Assembly: GCF_003610695.1 (NCBI RefSeq)
Contig: NZ_RAQH01000001.1
Location: forward strand, 434,001-498,000
DNA: 64,000 nt
Origin: Epilithonimonas arachidiradicis
Lineage (GTDB): Bacteria; Bacteroidota; Bacteroidia; Flavobacteriales; Weeksellaceae
Reading direction: 5' to 3'
Shown here: piece after piece, positions 1-9,236 of the stretch
How positions within the stretch are numbered: position 1 is the first letter of the stretch
Layout of the letters: the number at the start of each line of letters is the position of its first letter
Program-made: the position numbers and the translations under genes
Notes under the pieces: generated by a model
What the model was told of the DNA's origin: nothing
The model's database searches: none
The model's input: the letters and a program-made list of their open reading frames with translations, nothing else

Positions 1-469
1 TAAAACCGGCTCCCAGATTAACATATCCGGGTGCCATAAAATTTGAAATCTTAGTAGCATCAGGATTATTTCCATCCTCATAACCAGGAGCAAATTGCGT
101 GATAAGCCCGGCGCCGACAGATGCGTACCAATGATCAGATATTTTCCGCCCGTAATTGGTAGAAATATTAATCACATCCTGTGTTTTTCTATTTCCTACA
201 CCTTGGGTATTATTCATCCCATAACCAAGAATAATGAGATTTTCCCAAAGATCTTTGTCCTTTTCATAAGTCATATTGTAATTGACTCCAGCCTGCCAGC
301 CGACATTATTCGCACCCCCGGCAACCCAATTGGAAAATGCGGATTGATTGAGCATCAATGTGTTTTGACCAAGGATAGACCAAGCTTTTGTGGAATCTTG
401 CACAGGCTGTTCCTGCGCATAGGAGCAGAAAGCCCACAGCAGGCTTCCAAAAAATAGTAGTTTCTTCAT
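1..469 (-). CDS. DUF3078 domain protein (C-terminal part outside window)
   Basis: The coding sequence enters from the left edge, so only the first 156 residues are visible. It starts with a signal peptide (MKKLLFFGSLLWAFCSYAQ) and continues with the DUF3078 pattern of W-x-I-L-G-Q-N, N-Q-S-A-F-S-N-W and A-G-G-x-N-N. The next gene shares these blocks in the same order, including the MAPGYVNLG / MAPGYLNIG segment, so the two are tandem paralogs. DUF3078 proteins are predicted outer-membrane beta-barrel-like proteins of Bacteroidota with no known role. The gene lies 49 bp downstream of its paralog on the same strand and is probably co-transcribed. The start at 469 is chosen for the signal peptide. 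Confidence 0.8.
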   Translation of the reverse strand, partial: MKKLLFFGSLLWAFCSYAQEQPVQDSTKAWSILGQNTLMLNQSAFSNWVAGGANNVGWQAGVNYNMTYEKDKDLWENLIILGYGMNNTQGVGNRKTQDVINISTNYGRKISDHWYASVGAGLITQFAPGYEDGNNPDATKISNFMAPGYVNLGAGF

Positions 470-518
470 ATTTATTTGTTTTTTTGGTTAAACAAATATA
501 ATAAAATAGAAGAATGAT

Positions 519-1628
519 TTAATTTACAAAAGGTTTGATAATGCCTGATTTGCTATCGCGCTCCATTTTGTAGCCCAAATTATAGGTTATGCCAACGCCA
601 AGTGTTTGTTTTCTCTGCAGTTTCTGGATCTGATCGTGGTCATACATCAGATCTAATGTTACAACAGTGGTGATGTATTTATTAAACTTCAGGTTCAGGC
701 TTCCGCTGTAGTTGATATCGACTCTTTCAGAATGCTGGAGATAATTGGTAAAGAAATTAATTTGATTGACGTAAGTCGCATCTTTGAATAATTTGATTTT
801 ATAAAGAACATTCAGCATCGCACCAAGCTCCGCTCTCATGCTTTGACCGTCTCTTTCCAAACCATAGTTACCGGCTGTCTGAAGTTTTTTATCAAGGACA
901 AAAGTGAATTTCCCATTCGCAGGCCTTAGAATTACCTGGAAATTTTCATTCGGATTATAAGAGACACCAATACCGATGTTAAGATATCCCGGTGCCATAA
1001 ATTTTGAAATTCTGTCATCGAAAACCGGATCCGGCGTATTGGAATAATTGTATCCAGCGGTAAACTGTGACAGGAACTGGAAACCTGTTGACAAATAATA
1101 ATGCTGCGCCAACTCATAGCCGTAGTTGGTCATAATGTTGATGTAATCATCTGTCTTTCTCGTAGATTGACCTGTAGAGGACACAAAACCATAACCCAGC
1201 TGGATATTATTATCAAGGTAATGTTTATCTTTTTTATAGACGATATTGTAATTCGCTTTCCCGATAACGCCAATATTATTATTACCTCCAGCATACCAGT
1301 TGGCGAATGAAGACTGGTTAAAAACCAGACTGTTCTGACCAAAGATAAACCAGCGTTTCAAAGTCGGCAAAGTTAAGATAGAAGAAGGTGTGATAGGCCC
1401 GGAATCATCTCCACCGGGAACTATAACAATTGTGTTGTTCAGCTTGACAGAATCTTTTTTGATACGTTTGATGTCAATTATTCTCGGATTAGAAAGACTG
1501 TCAAGATCTATAGCCGTAGAATCCCATTTTTTTTGATTAATCGAATCAATTATTTTTTGATAATCAGTCACTTGAGCTTGAGATAAAAAGCCCATCACAA
1601 TACAAAATAACGCCAATACCTTTTTCAT
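519..1628 (-). CDS. DUF3078 domain-containing protein
   Basis: This 369-residue protein is predicted to be exported. It has a signal peptide (MKKVLALFCIVMGFLSQAQ), a low-complexity Asp/Lys-rich stretch, then a DUF3078 region from about residue 85 to the end. That region is rich in alternating hydrophobic/aromatic beta strands, such as NYNIVYKK and LGVGITYNLGY, as expected for an outer-membrane barrel. A GTG codon six bases further upstream would add two residues. I prefer the ATG at 1628 because it begins a standard signal peptide. It is the first gene of a leftward pair with its paralog. The function is unknown; a structural or transport role in the outer membrane is inference. Confidence 0.82.
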   Translation of the reverse strand: MKKVLALFCIVMGFLSQAQVTDYQKIIDSINQKKWDSTAIDLDSLSNPRIIDIKRIKKDSVKLNNTIVIVPGGDDSGPITPSSILTLPTLKRWFIFGQNSLVFNQSSFANWYAGGNNNIGVIGKANYNIVYKKDKHYLDNNIQLGYGFVSSTGQSTRKTDDYINIMTNYGYELAQHYYLSTGFQFLSQFTAGYNYSNTPDPVFDDRISKFMAPGYLNIGIGVSYNPNENFQVILRPANGKFTFVLDKKLQTAGNYGLERDGQSMRAELGAMLNVLYKIKLFKDATYVNQINFFTNYLQHSERVDINYSGSLNLKFNKYITTVVTLDLMYDHDQIQKLQRKQTLGVGITYNLGYKMERDSKSGIIKPFVN

Positions 1629-1645
1629 TAACACCTAATTTTCAA

Positions 1646-1653
1646 CAAAAATA
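1646..1653 (-). promoter_or_regulatory. Bacteroidota -7 element for the DUF3078 pair
   Basis: On the minus strand this reads TATTTTTG, a match to the TAnnTTTG -7 element of the Bacteroidota primary sigma factor. It lies 17 bp before the ATG. A TTTTG about 16 bp further upstream could act as the -33 element, slightly closer than usual. Confidence 0.4.
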
Positions 1654-1771
1654 ATAAAACTAAATTTTGCAAAATCTGACTTTATAACCAAATTCTTATC
1701 AATCATCAGAATTTTTACAGACAAAATTACCTTTTCTGGAAATTGGCTGTAAAATTGTGAATCTATAATTA

Positions 1772-2545
1772 ATGTTTTTAAAATATCTAAATCTCAGATC
1801 GTTTTTGGTTCCAATCATTATGCTGGGATTGATGTGGAGCTGCTTTTTGCTTCAGAATCTTGGTTTTTTCGAAGGTTGTAACGGTGCTATCATTCCACTC
1901 CTACCACAGGGGCTGAAGGGCATCGTCTTCGCTCCACTGCTGCATGGTAATCTGGATCACATCTTAGGTAATTCTTTGCCAATGGCGGTTTTGCTATTCT
2001 TATTATTTGAATTTTATCCCAAAATCGCTTTCAGAATTTTTCTCATTGGATGGATCGCTTCCGGATTATTGGTCTGGATGCTGCCACCTGTTGATATCAT
2101 AACCGGACAATGGAACTACAACTGTATCATTGGCGCAAGCGGATTGGTTTATATGCTGGCATTCTTCATTTTCTTCAGCGGTGTTTTCCGCTGGAATATG
2201 AAACTCTTGACAGTATCTCTTGTAGTTGCGTTGTATTACGGGAGTTTGATTTGGGGAATCTTTCCGGAAGAATTCTTTTCTCAACTTCAGGAACCGAGTA
2301 AAATCAGTTGGCAATCACACCTGGCAGGAAGTATTACGGGAATCATATTAGCTGTTATTTTCAGAAAATTTGGTGAGAAGAAAAGAAAGTTTATCTGGGA
2401 ATATCCTAATTATTACAATGAAAGAGATGACAAAATGTGGCAGGAATACATCGCCAACCACCCGGAAGATTTTGAAGAACTGCCACAACTGAGACAAGAA
2501 AACATCTGGGAATATCTGGATGAGATCCGCAGAAAGGAAAAATAG
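1772..2545 (+). CDS. Rhomboid-family intramembrane serine protease
   Basis: This is a 257-residue polytopic membrane protein that should cleave transmembrane segments within the lipid bilayer. The visible catalytic dyad is Ser123 in GASG and His183 in SHLAG. The upstream H-x-N-x-x-H-x-x-x-N pattern (HGNLDHILGN, about residues 58-67) forms the usual oxyanion region. Hydrophobic segments cover about residues 10-30, 68-80, 85-105, 118-140, 143-165 and 182-200. The C-terminal 50 residues are charged and probably cytosolic. dprA follows 29 bp later on the same strand, so the two may be co-transcribed, though no functional link is known. Substrates cannot be read from sequence. A second rhomboid lies at 20104-20853. 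Confidence 0.88.
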   Translation: MFLKYLNLRSFLVPIIMLGLMWSCFLLQNLGFFEGCNGAIIPLLPQGLKGIVFAPLLHGNLDHILGNSLPMAVLLFLLFEFYPKIAFRIFLIGWIASGLLVWMLPPVDIITGQWNYNCIIGASGLVYMLAFFIFFSGVFRWNMKLLTVSLVVALYYGSLIWGIFPEEFFSQLQEPSKISWQSHLAGSITGIILAVIFRKFGEKKRKFIWEYPNYYNERDDKMWQEYIANHPEDFEELPQLRQENIWEYLDEIRRKEK

Positions 2546-2574
2546 TTTTATATTCGTAGGAACACAAATGAATT

Positions 2575-3690
2575 ATGTTTTCCGAAGAATATCTTTACCT
2601 CATAGCGCTAAAACAATGCAGAAACATTGGCAATTCTAATCTGCGCAAATTATTAAAACATAGCGGCTCTGCAAAAAAAGTTTGGGAATCCACACCAAAA
2701 GCGCTACAGTCTATCTATGGTATCGGGAAAAACATCATCCGGGATATCGGGAAAAAAGAATTCCTTATTGCTGCCGAGAAGGAAATTAAATTTTGTGAAA
2801 AACACGATATCAAAATCGTTTCTCACACCGAAGATTCTTATCCAAAACACCTTTTGAATTGTGATGATGCGCCTGCCATTTTGTTCTACAAAGGTTATTT
2901 AAATCCTGATCATAACCCGGTCGGTATTGTCGGAACCAGAAAACTGACACCTTATGGAAAACATTTTATCCAGGATTTTTTATCCGAATTAATTAATACA
3001 AATATCTGCACCATAAGTGGTTTAGCGTTGGGCGCGGACACTTGTGTTCACGAAGAGTCTCTTAAAAATGAAATTCCTACGATTGCGATTCTGGCACAAA
3101 GTCTCAAAACAATCTACCCTTCGTCTAATAAAAACCTGGCCAAGAGGATTTTGGATAATAATGGTGCTTTGATCTCAGAATACACCAGTTTCGATAATAT
3201 CAGCAGAGAAAACTTTTTACAACGCAACAGAATTATTGCAGGATTTGCACCTCATCTTATCGTTGTGGAAACCGCTTATGGCGGTGGATCTATGACAACT
3301 GTTAATTATGCTAATGGCTATGATCGTGATGTTTTTGCTCTTCCCGGGAAAATTACAGATCAGTACAGCCAGGGCTGCAATCAGCTGATTGCAATGAACA
3401 AAGCGGAAACCATTGTCGACATCAAAACATTAATTCAGAATCTGAATATTGCCATCCAGCCAGAACTTTTTCCAAAGGAAGAACCGAAAGTAGAATTAGA
3501 CGCTGATAAGAAAGAACATCTATTAATATTAGAAATTATTACAGTAGAAAAATCACTTTCTCTGGATGAGATTGCAGACAAAACTAACATTCTGCATCAT
3601 AAGCTTTTACCAATTCTTTTAGATTTGGAACTCTATGGCTATATCAAATGTCTTTCCGGCAGGCAATATCAGATAAATGATCAAAAATAA
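2575..3690 (+). CDS. dprA: DNA processing protein DprA
   Basis: DprA binds incoming single-stranded DNA in the cytoplasm and loads RecA during natural transformation. The 371-residue length and layout fit the family. There is an N-terminal SAM/HhH-like region (residues 1-75), a Rossmann core beginning at GIVGTR (117-122) with the SGLALGAD block near 147, and a winged-helix C-terminus (about 305-365) that includes LDEIADKT. The N-terminal YGIGKN matches the helix-hairpin-helix style. It directly follows the rhomboid gene. No other competence gene is in the window, so competence of this strain is not shown. Confidence 0.93.
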   Translation: MFSEEYLYLIALKQCRNIGNSNLRKLLKHSGSAKKVWESTPKALQSIYGIGKNIIRDIGKKEFLIAAEKEIKFCEKHDIKIVSHTEDSYPKHLLNCDDAPAILFYKGYLNPDHNPVGIVGTRKLTPYGKHFIQDFLSELINTNICTISGLALGADTCVHEESLKNEIPTIAILAQSLKTIYPSSNKNLAKRILDNNGALISEYTSFDNISRENFLQRNRIIAGFAPHLIVVETAYGGGSMTTVNYANGYDRDVFALPGKITDQYSQGCNQLIAMNKAETIVDIKTLIQNLNIAIQPELFPKEEPKVELDADKKEHLLILEIITVEKSLSLDEIADKTNILHHKLLPILLDLELYGYIKCLSGRQYQINDQK

Positions 3691-3815
3691 CGTTTCGAAA
3701 ACTTGAAATAAATTAACATTAACTTCAAAAATTCTTAACACAAAAGATGTAATTATACATTAAGCAAAAAACTTAAGCAATATCCTTAAATTTTCAATAA
3801 AAATCAAAATATTAG

Positions 3816-3845
3816 TTGCGAAATTCGAAAATAAAATTAAATTTG
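3816..3845 (+). promoter_or_regulatory. Promoter of gdhA (-33 TTG, -7 TAAATTTG)
   Basis: TAAATTTG at 3838-3845 matches the Bacteroidota TAnnTTTG element, with a TTG at 3816-3818 placed 19 bp upstream. The predicted transcript start is about 3852, leaving a leader of only a dozen bases before the ATG at 3865. Confidence 0.55.
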
Positions 3846-3864
3846 TTGTCATAATTATAGAATA

Positions 3865-5223
3865 ATGGAACACTATAACGTTGAGCAAAAGATCCAGGAA
3901 TTTATGGCAAAAATCGAAGCCAAGAATCCTAACGAACCAGAATTTATTCAGGCAGTAAAAGAAGTTGCAGTAACTGTAATTCCTTTCATCGCTACTAAAA
4001 AAGAATATACCGGAATGAAGCTCCTAGAGAGAATGGCTGAGCCGGAAAGAGTGATCATTTTCCGTGTTCCTTGGATTGATGATAAAGGTGAGATCCAGGT
4101 CAACAGAGGGTTCAGAATCCAGATGAATTCTGCGATTGGTCCATACAAAGGCGGGATCAGATTCCATCCGACTGTAAACCTTAGTGTACTTAAGTTCTTA
4201 GCTTTTGAGCAAGTTTTCAAAAATAGTTTGACAACACTTCCTATGGGCGGTGGAAAAGGTGGTTCTGATTTTGATCCGCAGGGGAAATCTGATATGGAAA
4301 TCATGAGATTCTGTCAGGCTTTTATGACAGAGCTTTGCAAACATATCGGTCCTGAGACTGACGTTCCAGCGGGTGATATTGGTGTTGGCGCAAGAGAGAT
4401 CGGATATCTATTTGGTCAGTACAAAAAAATCAGAAACGAGTTTACAGGAGTTTTGACAGGAAAAGGTCTGGCTTATGGTGGATCTTTGATCAGACCGGAA
4501 GCAACGGGTTATGGTGTGGTTTACTTTGCTGAGCAAATGTTGAAAACCATCAATGAATCGATTGCTGGTAAAACAGCTGTCGTATCCGGCTTTGGAAACG
4601 TAGCCTGGGGCGTTATTAAAAAAATAAATGACCTTGGAGGTAAGGTAGTGACCATCTCTGGTCCAGACGGTTACATCTATGACAAAGACGGAATCTCCGG
4701 AGAAAAAATCGAGTATCTTTTGGAACTGAGAGCTTCCGGAAATAACAGAGCAGAGGATTATGCTAAAAAATATCCTGAGGCGCAATTCTTTGCTGGCAAA
4801 AGACCTTGGGAAGTGAAGTGTGATATCGCATTCCCATCTGCAACTCAAAACGAATTGGATCTTGATGATGCAAAAGCATTGGTTGCGAACGGTTGTCTTT
4901 GTGTGACCGAAGCTGCTAATATGCCTTCAACTCTTGATGCAATCAACTATTTCCTGGATAATAAAGTATTGTTCTCGCCTGGTAAAGCTTCTAACGCCGG
5001 TGGTGTTGCGACTTCTGGTCTGGAAATGACACAAAACTCTATCAGACTGAACTGGACTTCTGAAGAAGTTGATGCGAGATTAAAAGAAATTATGATCGGT
5101 ATCCACAAAGCTTGTCGAGATTATGGTAAAGAAGAGGATGGCTATGTAAATTATGTAAAAGGTGCTAACATTGCGGGCTTCGTTAAAGTTGCTGAAGCAA
5201 TGCTTGCTCAAGGTGTAGTTTAA
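3865..5223 (+). CDS. gdhA: Glutamate dehydrogenase, hexameric NADP-type
   Basis: This enzyme aminates 2-oxoglutarate to glutamate with ammonia and NAD(P)H in the cytoplasm. It has 452 residues, the normal size of the small hexameric class. Visible landmarks are the substrate Lys95 in YKGGIRFHP, the catalytic Lys131 in PMGGGKGG, the K-G-L-A-Y-G-G-S block, and a C-terminal Rossmann half opening with GFGNVAWG. The block between the two halves (RPEATGYG) is typical of the NADP-preferring GdhA type; cofactor choice is inferred from similarity. It is a single-gene unit with its own promoter and a strong terminator. Codon use is clean and high-expression-like. Confidence 0.96.
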   Translation: MEHYNVEQKIQEFMAKIEAKNPNEPEFIQAVKEVAVTVIPFIATKKEYTGMKLLERMAEPERVIIFRVPWIDDKGEIQVNRGFRIQMNSAIGPYKGGIRFHPTVNLSVLKFLAFEQVFKNSLTTLPMGGGKGGSDFDPQGKSDMEIMRFCQAFMTELCKHIGPETDVPAGDIGVGAREIGYLFGQYKKIRNEFTGVLTGKGLAYGGSLIRPEATGYGVVYFAEQMLKTINESIAGKTAVVSGFGNVAWGVIKKINDLGGKVVTISGPDGYIYDKDGISGEKIEYLLELRASGNNRAEDYAKKYPEAQFFAGKRPWEVKCDIAFPSATQNELDLDDAKALVANGCLCVTEAANMPSTLDAINYFLDNKVLFSPGKASNAGGVATSGLEMTQNSIRLNWTSEEVDARLKEIMIGIHKACRDYGKEEDGYVNYVKGANIAGFVKVAEAMLAQGVV

Positions 5224-5244
5224 GGTTGTCAACTTTGATATAAA

Positions 5245-5278
5245 TAAAAAAGCAGCTAAAATTTAGCTGCTTTTTTTG
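5245..5278. terminator. Bidirectional terminator between gdhA and cupin gene
   Basis: A run of A, an AGCAGCTAAA / TTTAGCTGCT stem with almost no loop, and a T run. The A and T tracts on both sides let it end transcription of both converging genes. Confidence 0.8.
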
Positions 5279-5296
5279 TTTTTTAATTTAGCCACC

Positions 5297-6178
5297 CTAT
5301 TTTGGTAAACCTCTTTTCAAAGCATAATTGGCCCGTTCAATTGCTTTTTTCTCTTTCCAAGTCATATACTTAGCTTTGAAGTTCTTCTTCATAAAGTTAT
5401 CAAAGTTCCTTTGAACAGTGAGATTCCAAAGCGAATGCGCTTTCACTGCCCAGCTTTTATCCCAAGCTCTTAACGAGATCGAGAAACTACCATCCAGATA
5501 CTTCATCCAGTGCCACCAACCCGTTGGCATAAACAATGTGTCGCCGTGCTCCAAAAAGCATTCGATACCTTCTACACCATCCAAAGCCGGAAATTTACTG
5601 AAGTCCGGATTTTCAATATCATAATCTTCCAGTGCATAAGTCGCGTAAGGAATCTGGTACAATCTGTCTTTCCATTTGTAATCGAAAAGCAGGATATGCT
5701 TTCTCCCATTGAAATGGGTGTGAAAAATATGCGCCATGTCAATGTCATAGTGAAGAAACGTCACCGAACCTTTTCCTCCAAAAAACATATTTGGATATTT
5801 ATCCAGAAAACCACCCATCAGGTCCTTTGGAAAAATATAATCATCCAATAACTTAGGCGCCTGCTTAATCGGGTCAAACAGGAAAATTCTAAGGTCTGTC
5901 GGCTCCCTTTGAATCAGATCGATATAATCTGCAAATTTCATTTTAGCTGCAGAAGCATTGATGGGCGCCGCCGGATCTGCTTTGGAGCTATCGTACAAGG
6001 GAACTTCTACATCGCCTACTGTCTGCTTCATATAGTCCATCGTCCATTTTTGATAAGCAGGCCACTTCCTCGCCATATTTTTGATTACCACAGGCTTTCG
6101 TGGCTTCAGGTATTTTTCAAAGAACTCTTCCTTTGTGATATCATCTACAATATCAATAGGTTTTAGAATAACTCCCAT
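5297..6178 (-). CDS. JmjC/cupin_8-like 2-oxoglutarate Fe(II) oxygenase
   Basis: A 293-residue cytosolic protein of the cupin-8 (FIH/JmjC-like) group, whose members hydroxylate protein or small-molecule substrates with 2-oxoglutarate and Fe(II). The metal triad is visible as His143-x-Asp145 in LHYDID and His223 in TGWWHWM. Lys160 in GRKH fits the 2-oxoglutarate-binding lysine. The N-terminal half carries the family phrase PRKPVVIKNM and a W-T-x-x-Y-M helix. It stands alone between the gdhA terminator and an oppositely oriented receptor gene, so context gives no substrate. Ribosomal-protein hydroxylase activity would be a guess. Confidence 0.8.
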   Translation of the reverse strand: MGVILKPIDIVDDITKEEFFEKYLKPRKPVVIKNMARKWPAYQKWTMDYMKQTVGDVEVPLYDSSKADPAAPINASAAKMKFADYIDLIQREPTDLRIFLFDPIKQAPKLLDDYIFPKDLMGGFLDKYPNMFFGGKGSVTFLHYDIDMAHIFHTHFNGRKHILLFDYKWKDRLYQIPYATYALEDYDIENPDFSKFPALDGVEGIECFLEHGDTLFMPTGWWHWMKYLDGSFSISLRAWDKSWAVKAHSLWNLTVQRNFDNFMKKNFKAKYMTWKEKKAIERANYALKRGLPK

Positions 6179-6198
6179 GTTAATGTAATATTAAGAGG

Positions 6199-6227
6199 CA
6201 AATTTATTAAATTTTAATATTCTGCAA
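6199..6227 (-). promoter_or_regulatory. Promoter of the cupin oxygenase gene
   Basis: On the minus strand, TTG (6225-6227) and TAAATTTG (6199-6206) are separated by 18 bp, a good match to the Bacteroidota -33/-7 pattern. The -7 box ends about 20 bp before the ATG at 6178. Confidence 0.5.
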
Positions 6228-6407
6228 TAAAAAAAGCACAATCTTATTTATAACAATTATAAATAGAATTCATTCATTTTATAAATGGTAATTATCAGAT
6301 ATTCATTGTTTCAGATTTAACTTAATTAAATTTTACAACTCCAATAAAAAGTTTGTAACATTTTACAAATTTCGTCTACTAACATTTCAGTGATACAATT
6401 AATAACA

Positions 6408-9119
6408 ATGAAAAGAATTCTATCTATCTTTTTTGTGCTGACATTTTCTCTTATTGCTTTTGCGCAAAAAACGATCTCTGGTGTGATAACCGATGCCGAC
6501 GGAAAACCTCTTGCAAGTGCAAGTGTAACAGTTGAAGAACCTGGAAAAAACGCCATCCTTGCCTATGGCATCTCCAACTCGAAGGGTGAATATAAAGTGA
6601 ATGTAACTTCTGCAGAAAGTAATCTTGACCTGAAGATTAAAGCTTTCAATCAGAAACCCATCACACAATCCATAAAAAACGAAGATCAAAAACTGAATTT
6701 CACCATGGATGCTCAAGCTACGGAAATCCAGGAAGTGAGACTTAAAACAAAACTGATCACCAAAAAAGGTGACACCATTTCATACGACTTAAAGTCTTTT
6801 GAAAATAAAAATGACAGAACCCTTGCTGATGTCTTGAAAAAAATCCCAGGAATTGAGGTTAATAAAGATGGAACTGTGCTTTATCAGGGTGAAGCGATCA
6901 ACAAATTCTACGTTAACGGAAAAGATCTGATGGAAGGCGGTTACGGAACAATCAACAACTCCCTTCCAAAAGACGCTGTTTCTAAAGTTGAAGTTCTTGA
7001 AAACCACCAGCCTGTAAGTATTCTTAGGGATAAAGTCCCTTCGGAACAAGCCGCTCTTAACATCAAGCTAAAAAAATCGGTAACGATGACTGGTCGCGGC
7101 GAAATCGGTGCAGGTTTCAGTCCATTACTTTGGAATGTGAAATTAACACCGATGTTCTTCGGACAGAAAAATCAATGGGTTGTTAATTACAAAGCTAATA
7201 ACAATGGAGAAAGTGTTGAGAATGAAGGAAATCTTTTATCTTTTGGTAGTAGATGGGAAGGAAGAAGAAGCCAAGTATCAGCAAACCGTTGGCTAAATGT
7301 AGAACAAGCTCAAACACCAGATTTACCAGAGAAAAGGTATTTATTGAATAATGTTCATTTTTTCTCTGCAAATCTATTAACAAGCCCCTTCAAAAATAAA
7401 GAATGGGAACTAAAACTAAATGCTAATTACACCAACAATGCTATTGAAAGAGATTCATATTCTAATGAAATATTAGTTAATGGATCTAATATAGAAAGAA
7501 CGATACACAATGATTTCTATACTAATAAGGCTAAAGGGGAAATGATCTTTACAAAGAATGCAAAAAAAGGCTTCTTTAAAAATACTACAACGTGGACAGG
7601 AATGTGGTCAGATAACCAAGCTGATGCTTTTAACCAAATAAGTGCGGACGAAAACCTTAATGCTCCTACATTTAACTTTACAAACTCTTTAAGCACAATA
7701 TTGCCTTGGAAGGATAAGTTATTCAATGTAATGAGTTATGTGAGTATCCAAAATGATAGACAAACATTAAGTTCAAGACCAGGAAGATATTCTAACTTTG
7801 TTCCAGATCCTTTATTAAGTACGCCTGAGCAATTTATTCCGAATAATTTTGAAGCATTACGTCAGTATATTTCTTTAAAAAGCATTAATACAACACATTC
7901 TGCATCAGTTGGATTAAGCTATAGAAAATGGACTTTCACACCAGAAGCGGGAATTAGTGTTAATTTTAATTCGATGAAATCAAATCTTAATGGAATTAAT
8001 GGGAATGAATCTACTTTATACGGCTTGGATTATCAAAATAATATCAATTGGAACGAGGTTCAGCCTTATACACAAGTCGGTGTTAATTACAAATCTCAAA
8101 ATATAAACTTGAATCTAACGCTCCCAGTAAACTTTTATGGAATTGATTATAACGATAACTTAAGAGGAACAGGACAAGCGATTAATAAAACCAGATTTGA
8201 GCCTACTATGTTTGGTTCTTATGATTTTGCGTCGTTTTTCAAACTTTGGATTTTTGGAAGTATTGCTAATAGTTTTGGAAATTTTGGAGATTTATATGCT
8301 GGAAATATTCTTACAAATCCAACCTTTGTACAAGTTAAGAGTTCCCAACTTCCTGAGACTACATCTAGAAATGCAAGTTCACGATTGGAGTATAGAAATC
8401 CTCTTAATAATTTGTTCTTCAATGTGAGTTATAGAATAGGTAACAATACAAATAATTTGATTAATAATCAGAAAGTATCGCCAAACGGAACAATAAGATC
8501 AGAAATATTAGAAAGAGATAATACATCAACATCCAACAGTCAAAGGGCAGAAATAGGAAAATATTTCCCAAGCTTCAAAACAAACTTTTCAGTCAATTTT
8601 ACGAATAGCAACAGTAAAAATTATAGTATGATAAGTGATGTGAATGAAGATTTTGAGACAATTAATGAACGATTTTATTCAATTAAAAATGAGGGTCAAG
8701 CTTTTGGTCTCAAATTCAATAATACATACTTTAGCTGGCTAAGCGTAGATTATAATCTAACAATGAACTGGAGAAAAAGTACGGATAACTCTAGCAATTT
8801 AACCAATAAAAACAGTGATTGGAATCACAATTTAGCTACATACATCTATCCTTCGGACAACCATACTTTCGGATTTATTTGGGATGATATCACAACAACT
8901 CTTGCTATGGAAAGCTATAGAAATTCTTTTTTTGATGTTTCCTATCAATATACTTGGGTAAAAAAGAAAATTGATTTTGAGTTTAAGTGGTTAAACATTG
9001 GAAATAAAAAAGTTTATGAAACTGTTTCTGTGAATACCCTTACCAACTCTATAAGAAGAAACACTTACAACATCCGCCCAAGCCAGTTTATGTTCACTGT
9101 AAAATTTAATTTCAAATAA
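6408..9119 (+). CDS. TonB-dependent receptor-like outer membrane beta-barrel protein
   Basis: This 903-residue outer-membrane protein has a signal peptide (MKRILSIFFVLTFSLIAFAQ), a carboxypeptidase-regulatory-like beta sandwich (about 21-100, ISGVITDADGKPL), a plug-like region (about 115-220, with DVLKKIPGIEVNKDG) and a long C-terminal barrel ending in FMFTVKFNFK with a terminal aromatic strand. This layout is that of the Bacteroidota outer-membrane barrel family related to SusC/TonB receptors. The ligand is unknown; no SusD-like partner is adjacent. The ATG at 6408 is preferred over a GTG 18 bp earlier because of the signal peptide. From about base 7190 the codon choice changes visibly, with many more TTA leucines; see findings. 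Confidence 0.85.
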   Translation: MKRILSIFFVLTFSLIAFAQKTISGVITDADGKPLASASVTVEEPGKNAILAYGISNSKGEYKVNVTSAESNLDLKIKAFNQKPITQSIKNEDQKLNFTMDAQATEIQEVRLKTKLITKKGDTISYDLKSFENKNDRTLADVLKKIPGIEVNKDGTVLYQGEAINKFYVNGKDLMEGGYGTINNSLPKDAVSKVEVLENHQPVSILRDKVPSEQAALNIKLKKSVTMTGRGEIGAGFSPLLWNVKLTPMFFGQKNQWVVNYKANNNGESVENEGNLLSFGSRWEGRRSQVSANRWLNVEQAQTPDLPEKRYLLNNVHFFSANLLTSPFKNKEWELKLNANYTNNAIERDSYSNEILVNGSNIERTIHNDFYTNKAKGEMIFTKNAKKGFFKNTTTWTGMWSDNQADAFNQISADENLNAPTFNFTNSLSTILPWKDKLFNVMSYVSIQNDRQTLSSRPGRYSNFVPDPLLSTPEQFIPNNFEALRQYISLKSINTTHSASVGLSYRKWTFTPEAGISVNFNSMKSNLNGINGNESTLYGLDYQNNINWNEVQPYTQVGVNYKSQNINLNLTLPVNFYGIDYNDNLRGTGQAINKTRFEPTMFGSYDFASFFKLWIFGSIANSFGNFGDLYAGNILTNPTFVQVKSSQLPETTSRNASSRLEYRNPLNNLFFNVSYRIGNNTNNLINNQKVSPNGTIRSEILERDNTSTSNSQRAEIGKYFPSFKTNFSVNFTNSNSKNYSMISDVNEDFETINERFYSIKNEGQAFGLKFNNTYFSWLSVDYNLTMNWRKSTDNSSNLTNKNSDWNHNLATYIYPSDNHTFGFIWDDITTTLAMESYRNSFFDVSYQYTWVKKKIDFEFKWLNIGNKKVYETVSVNTLTNSIRRNTYNIRPSQFMFTVKFNFK

Positions 9120-9136
9120 CACTATTTTATAATTGC

Positions 9137-9169
9137 AAAAAGGCAGTTCATCTTTTTGTCTGCCTTTTT
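9137..9169 (+). terminator. Rho-independent terminator
   Basis: AAAAAGGCAG pairs with CTGCCTTTTT across a 13-base loop, followed by T-rich sequence, just after the stop of the barrel gene. Confidence 0.7.
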
Positions 9170-9236
9170 ATTTTGCTCAATTTCAAATCACTAATTTCTT
9201 AGTTATTATTCATTAACTTTAATAAAAAATTCAACT

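Noticed and set aside
5510-5851. Open frames on the plus strand over the cupin gene
   Set aside because: They are antisense to a gene with a complete metal triad and carry no recognisable domain.
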